NCBI RefSeq assembly: GCF_003590095.1
Contig: NC_039488.1
Coordinates: 13,268,001 to 13,332,000 of the forward strand
From: Trichoplusia ni
Lineage: Eukaryota; Arthropoda; Insecta; Lepidoptera; Noctuidae
DNA length: 64,000 nt
Direction: 5' to 3'
The position numbers were made by a program, and so were the translations under genes. The notes under the pieces are model-generated. The model did no database searches. It was not told the DNA's origin and saw only the letters and a program-made list of their open reading frames with translations. This document shows, one piece after another, positions 27,101 to 36,100 of this stretch; the stretch's first letter is position 1; each line of letters opens with the position of its first letter.

Positions 27101-30100
27101 GAAGCTCTAACCTTCTCTCGTATGCCACTCCTGTAATTATCTTTAACGTGATATTTGGTGTACATAGATATTTGTCACTAAATAAACGAAGCTAAACGGA
27201 TTGTAATGAAGTTTGACACCCATTAACTGTAACCGGGATCAAAAAATAGAAATCTTACATATTATCACGATAAGTGCTTATCGGAAACAATGCTGGCAAA
27301 TTAGTATACTTATAGTATATCCATGTTTTATAATAAAATGTATGTAATAATATCAATTTTCAAACTATTGTGTAATGTCATTACCAAACCCACCGTTACG
27401 GAGGCATTTTTGACGTAACCTAAACAAAAACTGACAACAGCATAGTTTGTGAGTGTTTACATCCTGGCACGCTGCTCAAGAATGTCTTGTTTACAATCCT
27501 GGCGACCGTTATCTGATATTCTGAATTACACAATTACATACATTTATTTTACTTTCAATATATCAATTAATAGCAAATAAAGTTTAGCCAGCCAAAATTA
27601 TCCTGTCCTACTAATTTCATTTTAGCAAATTTTCATAACTAGCTTAATATCCTTGAATTAAGTCTAGAAGTCAACAAGCTCTTTTTAGCTTCTTTTTCTC
27701 ACTTCTACGGAGCTGAAAAACCCAAGCATTAGAGCGATACTCACCAGGAAGTCCAGCGCCAGATTGAACAGACCTTGTTTCTTGAACAGCGGTGAGACGA
27801 GTCTCTTCATCTCCTCCAGCAAGGCGGCCACAGCGCCGTGGTCGTGGGACACCAGCCACGCGGCGTACTCCACCAGCATATTACTATCGTTCTGCCGATT
27901 CTCCAAATACCATGAAAACTGATTCTCGATCAACGCTATATTCCCTATAACGTCCGCCCAAAGTAATAACCGCATTTGAAGGAGTCCTTCAGCTGTAATA
28001 AGAAAATCGTTATGTTATAGTGAAAACGTAAGGCAATAGATAATATGACGAAATTAAAACAACTCTGATGTTTTGACCTGCGACTACAACAACTTATGTT
28101 AATTTTAACGAATCATCATGTTTGAAATTATAACATTAAATTGCTTCATATTAATTAGATATTGTTACACAATTAATAAAATGAATAAAATCCATACCTT
28201 TATTCATTAACATCCCCAAAGCTGAATTTTTCACGATGAGATCTTCCAAATTGATTGAATCTTTTGTAACATTTTTGTATCTCTTCAATACGGTTTTGGT
28301 TTTGTTATTAACAAAATATGACAGAGATTCTTCTGAGTCATCGATGCCAGAAGCACTAATGTTTGTTACTAAAGCTCCAAGGTAAATTATCAGGAAAGCA
28401 CTGATACGCGCAGGCATCCTGACAGCGGTTAACACTTGAACTGAAGTCAAACACTGGCTAAGGAACACTATCACTGCCACATGACCCATTGACCCTTGTA
28501 TCTTGTTTCAATACCACTGTAGACACACGAGAATTAGTGTCCGGTAGTGTGGTATTTGATGTCCGCAAAAATACTTCACTTCTTTGGTAGTTACGTATTT
28601 GACGCAGAATTCTACCGCATAATTAACTGCAACACTACCAAACGCATTTTCACCCTGAATCTTAAAGTAAATGAACTTACCACATAACCATATATGACAC
28701 TAACAATGAAAACATTTTCCACAGAGCCTGTTCTACGAGATCTTGGCGGGTGTGTGGGTACGAAACGGCCTGCAGATCAAAGGCCAAGCCATGACATACA
28801 TTCAGGCCAACTTCTGCAACTCCATGGTCGACATGGACATCTACTGGCTGCAAGTGTGCGCGGCTCACCTGCCCGCCGACCAGTTCCTCGACATGTGTAT
28901 AGATATGTAAGTCCCGATCATGTACAATCGTTATACAAGTCTCTCCTTACACTGGATAAATACACATTGTTTTATAAAAATGAATATAAAGCTGAAGATA
29001 TATTATTAAAAACAATGCTTTGTTCTTCGTTCTGAATGTTTTCCGGAACGTTACGTGATACGTCAAAGTTATTTTAACGACGAGTAGATATTTAGGGTCA
29101 TGTAACGGGGAAGACCCCACTTACTTATCTTTGTAACTTAGCAGAGATTACGCTATTGCAGCTGAATACCAAAGGACACAAAAAAAAAATAAGATGCTAT
29201 CCAATCCTGGACAACGATAATCTTCATATGATTTAGAATTACCATTTCTTGCAAATAGTCATTGAAAATCAAGCATAGGTATTAACGACGCATCTTTTAG
29301 AAACTATCCAGTTATGACCTACGGAACCGCATAAGAAAAAGTATTTCCCGCATCTTTCAATTGAAACAAGTATGAATGGTTTATGAGAATTTATATTCAT
29401 GCTTTAGTTATTGAATGACAGGAATGTGGTCCAAGGTTAACCAAGAAAATTGTTCTCTACTGGTATGCAAGTATAGGATTGATGGATAACTTAACACTAA
29501 ATAAACGAAAAATGTGCTTAACAAAATCAATATCAAAATATCGTGTAGATTCTGTTTTTTATAACATTTAATCTCAGAATTCCTCATTCAGTTTCTTGAA
29601 CCTTTTAACTCGTTTATCTCTTTTGTCTATCCTTATTTTTATGGTCTATGAAATATCAGCACCTCTAAAGATAATGGTTTCGTAGTTGTGTAAGCTTTAC
29701 GACACTGCTTTACTAATCCGCATACAGCTTTATTTTCCCAAAAGTGCAGTAATATTGACAAGTTTCATCATTAGTATAATGTTTCCATGATTAGGTTTGG
29801 ATGCCGCGAGTGGCTGAGCATGCTCCCGATGTTACCGTCGCAGGCCGCGGAACAAGACGCCATGGTCGAAGGACTGCTCACCTTTCTGGCCATCCTCGTC
29901 TCCTCTCGAACTAATCTCGGTAAGTACCAAGACTGGTAGAATTGTCTAGTGAAGAACTAGCTTTTGACTGAAGCCCCAAGTGGAAACATAAGATGCCTGG
30001 GAGGCTCAAAAAATATGAAATTTTTTATGAGGGTTATTTTATTGCTTTAATCATTTACTTTTGAGGTTTGATTTGGCTCAGGAAAGGTAACTTTGATAAG

Positions 30101-33100
30101 ATATAAAAGCCATTTTTTACATGAGACTCTTTAAGTTTTATTTTTATTTGTGATATTCTAGCAATAATTTTTGCGCCATAAATGTTATACTTTTTCTTTT
30201 TTAAGTGTAACACTTGTTATCTTGTCCAGGTAACGACGAGCTGACACAGTCGCGACTGGAGGTGAGCACGCTGCTGGCGGCGGGCGACAAGACGCACTCG
30301 CAGCTGCTCGAGCTGATGCCCGAGCGTTCCGGCAACGCGCACACCAGGAACTTTGAAACCGTGCTCAAAGAGGTCGGTACACATGTTCAGTTATAATACT
30401 TCCTTATTGGGCTTTTATTTGAAGAAAACTATTTTAATAATTTGTGTGTTATAAACGTAAATGTTTCTCAATTAATATATTTGATATGGTACAGTTGTCA
30501 ACATATCGTCCACCGCCGAAAGGATCAGAAAACTTGGAGCAAGGTCTATTCGTACCAAAGCCTATCGTGTGGGAGCAGTACTATGACCCGCTGCACGTGC
30601 TGCGCCGCGCCGTGCACAGGAGGGACTTCCACGCGTCCATGGAGCGGTTCTCCACATAGTGAGTCGGCTTGCTACACTTGGAATTCTTTGGTTTTGTCAT
30701 TTTGTGTATTCGTTGTGTTTGAAGAGTAAAACAACAGAATTGAATCAATATGTATTACTATGTGCAGTGTACGAGAAAAGCAAAAGGGAGCGGCGGCTTC
30801 AGCGGGCGCGGCGGGAGCGGCGGGCGCGGAGAGCGCAGCGAGTAGCAGCGGCGGCGCGGGCGTGCTGTGGCCCCCGCTGCGCGCGGCGGGCGCGGGCCCG
30901 GCGGGCGCGGGCGACCCGCGCGCGCTGTGCGCGTCGGGCGTGCTGCACGGCGCGCTGCTGGCCGTGCTGCACCGCGGCGTGCACCGGCGCGCGCCCGACG
31001 CGCCCGCGCCGCACGCGCCGCCCGACCACGTGCTGGCGCTGGCCGTGTACCTGCTGCACGTGGCGGCCGAGCTGCGCGCCGAGCGGCTGGCGGCGCACGC
31101 GCGCGACGTCATGGTGGCCGAGGGCGCGCGCGCCAGCGTGCACGGCGTGCCGCTGCTGGGCGCCTTCGCTGGCTCCGCCGTCTGCGACAACGCGCGCACC
31201 GTCGTGGCCAGCGTGCCCGCGCGCAAGCCGCAGCCGCCGCAGCCGCACGCCTTCCCCGCGCACTACAACCACCACAACCACTCCGACAGTACGTACCACA
31301 CCAACACTGATACCGTTACCGATGACCACAAGATAACTTATGATCTCATATATTAACATTTACTTGTTTCTCAGGTGACACAGAATGGGAGCCATCAGAG
31401 AGTGATTTATTACGACCACTGCTCCCCACATCGACATCATTACCAGCCACGAGTACTGCACTAGCTGTACCCACCTCATTACAGGTATTGTCTTTAAAAC
31501 GATTTTATTAGCTTCATTTGTATGTTTATTTGTAACCGACTCCTTTGGACATGGTCTTTTTATCAAGAACCAACAAATAACAAGAAATAAAAAATAAGCT
31601 AAACCAAAATCACTTCAACATAAATATTTTGCGACAGGTGGCGCGCGGAGAGTCGATGGCTGATGACCAATCAGACGCGGGCGGAGACTCTCCGCTTATA
31701 CGAGCACTTGAGGTTAGCTTACATAATGTATTGTATATCTTTAGCCAAAGAATGTACAGAACATTAATTTATAAAATACAAAAAAAATAATATAATATTT
31801 TAATTATTCTCGATGTTTACCCAGGACGTGTCTCACGAGAGCCAAGCGCTGGCGCTACAGCCTTTCGACGCGGAGATGAGCCTTGCGCTCACCACCTCCT
31901 CAGACCTGGACACGCCGCCCGTGCCCATCGAGTATGGTGAGTTGAATACCCGATACCTACGACCCAAGATAGAGTAAACTCAGCGCAGCATCCCGAATAG
32001 CATACTTCAGTGTTTATGTGTTTACTATGATCAGCTGCTACAGCTAAGGTTGTGTTCCCCAGACATGGAGGGCAGCGAGTGGAGCCCGCACGTGACGATG
32101 CCGGCCCTGCCCGCGCCGCCCGCGCCGCCCGCGCTGCGCGCGCCGCGCGAGCCGCACGCGCCGCACGAGCCGCGCGAGCCGCACCAGCCCTCCACCAGCA
32201 ACCAGGTACACTTGTATAGCAGGGATGTCCCCACATGCAACTGCAACTGCAAATTTTCACGTGTTTGTCTCGTTTGCTCAAGACCGAGAAATTACCCGGA
32301 TAACACTGTGAACATCCCATGATGAGCCCGCACCGTTGAGAATCACGCACTACGGGTCCTTTTGAACCTATCCGTCGTCAGACTCGTCCTCGGACTATAG
32401 CGACAAACGAAGATGCATCTATCGCAGACTGACGCATCTGTGTATGTCGCTATAGAGTCTCAGACTGATATCATGTCGCAGAATGACTTGACGACCTCCG
32501 TGGTCGAGTGGCGTACGCACCGGTTTCAAGGTGTCGCTAGCTCTGAGGTCCCGGGTTCGATCCCCGGTCGGGTCAATGTAAAAATTCACATTTCTACATT
32601 GTCTCGGGTCTGGGTGTTTGTGGTACCTTCGTTGTATCTGAATTCCATAACACAAGTGCTTTAACAACTTACTTTGGGTTCAGAACAATGTATGTGATGT
32701 TGTCCGCATTTATTTATTATTTATGTAGATAGCTTGCTTATTGGTCCGTAATCGTCAGCGATACGTATTATTGGTATGTTTCAGACAAAAATAATTGGTC
32801 ATAAAATTATGAAACCTTGTTTCCCTTTACCCAACAAAATGCAGGAATATCTTTTCAAATCTTTTAGTTTACAAATCGATATAATTGTAGGTACAACTAC
32901 TGACACAATCGGAGGACTCGATCCCGGTGAACGAGTCTATAATATCGCTGCTGCTCAAGCTGCACTCGCAGCTGTCTGGCAGACTGGACTCGTTCTCACT
33001 GGACGAGCCCGCGCCAGAATCACAAGAACCTATCGGTAAGTACTCGATAACTTAAATATATTGTTGTTTTTAGATTGCATTTCCAAAAAAAAATTTTCAT

Positions 33101-36100
33101 CCATGTAACAGTAGATTATTTTGTTAAAGGGTTTTCTTTTGTATTTTTTGTAAAATCGTAGGCTTCTTGTCTACTTCCCTTCAAAAATTCCTTTGAATGT
33201 GCATGTGAATTCAAGAAGACTTTTACTTGATTTAGATATGTTCCGAGACTGAGACAGACTTTGAATTGATTTAGATATGTTCCTAATCTTGAAATCTGCT
33301 AATCGTAAAACCGATAACTGTTTGTGCTTGTGGAAATCAGTCATGGAAGTGGAAAGAGTTGAAAAATACATATCGTTGACGTGGTCCCCCCAGGCGACGG
33401 GCCGTTCTTCATCGGGCGCGTGCTGCGCAAGCTGGCGGCGCTGGACGCGCGCTGCGCCGCCGCCATCGCGCACGTGCGGCACTCGCTGTGGCCGCACCAG
33501 CGCGAGCGCCAGGCCGAGCAGCGGGCACGGTATGAACAGCAAGCACTTCTGGTGCCACATATACTTTATTATCGTTCTTAAGCCAGTTGCCGATTATTCC
33601 ATATTGATTCAGGTCAAGCTTTCGAATTCAATTTATTAACATAATATTAAGTAAGAACTAAGCATACATAAAAAAATGACACTAAATAAAATCCATTTAC
33701 ATTTATTATTCAAAATAATCAAGTCATTCTGCAATTCAATTCATTTGTATCTCTCTTGAAAATTACAACTATTCGTTTGTACCATGAACAGAGAGCGTCG
33801 CGAGAAAGAGGAGCGTTCCCGACGCGCCCGCGAACGTCAACAACAGCTGATGCGCGAGTTCGCGCGGAGACAACAGCAGTTCATGTCGGCCATGCAGCTG
33901 GACGGGGCCGAGGCTGGCGCCATGGACTGGGAGGAGGAGGAGGCCGTCGAGAAGGACTACGACTGCGTCATCTGTAACACCACCACACCCACCACACCCG
34001 CTGATCCTATAGGGCTGGTTGTGCTGCTGCAGGTATGGATGATCTGGCCCTATATGTGTAGTACAGCGTCCATGGTTTATCTCCCTTGGATAGAGTATTT
34101 GACTCTAATAATATAAATCTGAATAGTCAGTCAAACTGATTTCTAAAAAAAAAGATATAATGAAAGAAATTTACAAGCACTTAAGATGATGAAATGTATG
34201 GTGGAGAGACCACTTGGTAGTAAAAAGCGCGTACTGGTAAGTGACGTCACATCATGTTCATTGTTAAATCAGTGTCCCCTTTGTATTATTATGGACATCT
34301 TTTTTGCTTACGATATAAAATAAAAATACGATTCCAATATTTTTTTTCAATCTGTCCGACTAAAATAACCTTTTGACTAATGATCGATGTATTTTACAAA
34401 GTGTAACTGATGTGCGTAATATTCGTATTATTTTTCTGCATAAAAGTTAACGACTTAGCTATGTCGCAGAATTTGAAGCAAAAACTGACGTGATACGTAA
34501 CGTCTCATCACACACACATCACAACAACAACATTTCATTTTTGCGGAACGAAAGAAAATGAATAGTTCAGTATTATTGATGAATATGTCATGCGTTTAAA
34601 TGACATAAATGTTAACGACAACTCTGTCCAGTCGACGTCGGTGCTGGGCCACCGGCGGCGCGCGGGCGGCGGCGGCGCGCGCCTGGCGCTGTCCGAGGTG
34701 GAGCGCGCGCGCCTGCAGGCGCAGCACGAGACCACCGCCGCCGCGCACCACTACCGCCTGCACGACGACCTGCACCAGCACTTCGACCAGGTAACGCGGG
34801 GGGCCCAAACTGGCCGCTGCCCAATGTAATCTGACCATCAAAAAGTGATACTTGCTAGCCTAATTTGAATTTTGATTTTGGACACGAAAGCGTGGCTCGT
34901 TTGTCTTTCAGTACGTATCGAGTTTTCCCATGTTTTTATAAACTCACTCTCTTGTTTGTACGTTTGTTTATTTGTCGTTCCGGTTAGATTTTGAGGCACT
35001 CCCCGATAAGTTAGCAGGCTGAAATTTTCAAGATAGCTTCGAATCCGATATCAAAAACAGATGTTTGTGGTTTGAATTGAACGAGCGCGTTTCCCCTTAG
35101 GAGTCGTGGCTGGTGTCGGTGTCGGTGGGCTGGGAGGGCGGCGTGCACGTGCAGGGCTGCGGCCACCACCTGCACCTGCGCTGCCTGGCCGCCTACCTGC
35201 GCGCGCTGGCGGCGCCGCAGCGGCCGCACAACCTGCACGTGGAGCGCGGCGAGTTCCTGTGCCCCGTGTGCCGCCAGCTGGCCAACGCCGTGCTGCCGCT
35301 GGCGCCGCCGCCGCCGCTGCCGCGCTCGCCGCCGCGCGCGCACCTGGCCACCGCGCAGCGCCTGCAGGACATGCTCGAGAAGGACCACCCGCTGCCCGTA
35401 ACTATCTAAACTTGTATTCTAATTAATTACTTGAACGATTTGCAACATCATCATAAAATTTTATGTGCTCGCCATGAATCACATAGTTCCTTCTCAAACA
35501 GTTTTTAAAAGTACTTTATTAGCGAGCAAATTTATTAAATAATATTTTTAATTAGCCCCCCAGCCGACTTTCGGAAGCGATGGGCAAGGCAATGGAAGAC
35601 ATGACGGCGACGGCGGGAGGCAAGCTGAAGCAGCGCTATGGGTCGTCGCCTGCCGCCATTTTCACGTTCGTAGCATCGCTGGTGCGCACCAACCTGGAGT
35701 GCGAGCTGGTACAGCGTGGAGGCACGCTGCAGACCTGCGTGGCGCCGCGGTACAAGCTGCGCAATGAATGCATCGGTACGCACACTTCTAATCTATGTAT
35801 ATATTCGATAACAACGTCAACTTATTATTAAAAAGTGTTAAGTATTACGTTAGTGTGGTCGGTTATGTAAGAGTGTTGTCCGCCCGCAGTGCCGCTGATG
35901 GTGGTGGCGGGCGCGCACTCGCGCGTGCTGTGGGGCGCGGGCGCGGGCTTCGGCGCGGCGGCGGCGTGGGCGGCGCTGGTGGCGGCGCCCGCGCCCGCGC
36001 CCGGCGGGGCCGCGCCGCCCGCCACCACGGCGGCCGCGGCGGCGCGCCCCGTGCCGCTGCTGCTGCGCGACCCCACGGCGCTGCTCATGCAGTTCCTGCT

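Larger units (their letters stand above)
11745..28724 (+). other. UBR3: 17-kb UBR3 intron hosting a nested antisense gene
   Basis: Exon 11589-11744 ends in phase 0 with HPLRVQ, and the next homologous exon starts at 28725 in phase 0 with SLFYEILAGVWVRNG. In vertebrate UBR3 these two stretches are adjacent, so the whole 17 kb is one intron. It contains the secreted-protein gene on the minus strand (12411-28489), the exon-derived tandem repeat, and several retroposon remnants. Confidence 0.93.
32206..32890 (+). other. UBR3 intron carrying a hairpin and a SINE
   Basis: Intron between the proline-rich exon and the exon encoding SIISLLLKLHSQLSG. It contains an inverted repeat at 32393-32459 and a near-intact SINE at 32490-32727. 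Confidence 0.85.

Noticed and set aside
30672..31359. Long overlapping frames on both strands around 30.7-31.4 kb
   Set aside because: The very GC-rich UBR3 exon suppresses stops in all frames. Only the frame continuing neighbouring UBR3 exons in phase is supported.
32498..32580. Possible tRNA gene with good T-arm and A/B boxes (also at 59707-59790)
   Set aside because: The acceptor stem does not pair fully and the sequence continues into an identical 150-base body in both copies, so it is the tRNA-derived head of a SINE.
32419..32667. Minus-strand frame with DPTGDRTRDLRASDTL (also 59644-59877)
   Set aside because: It lies entirely within the SINE and repeats in both copies; such peptides are known artefacts of retroposon sequence.
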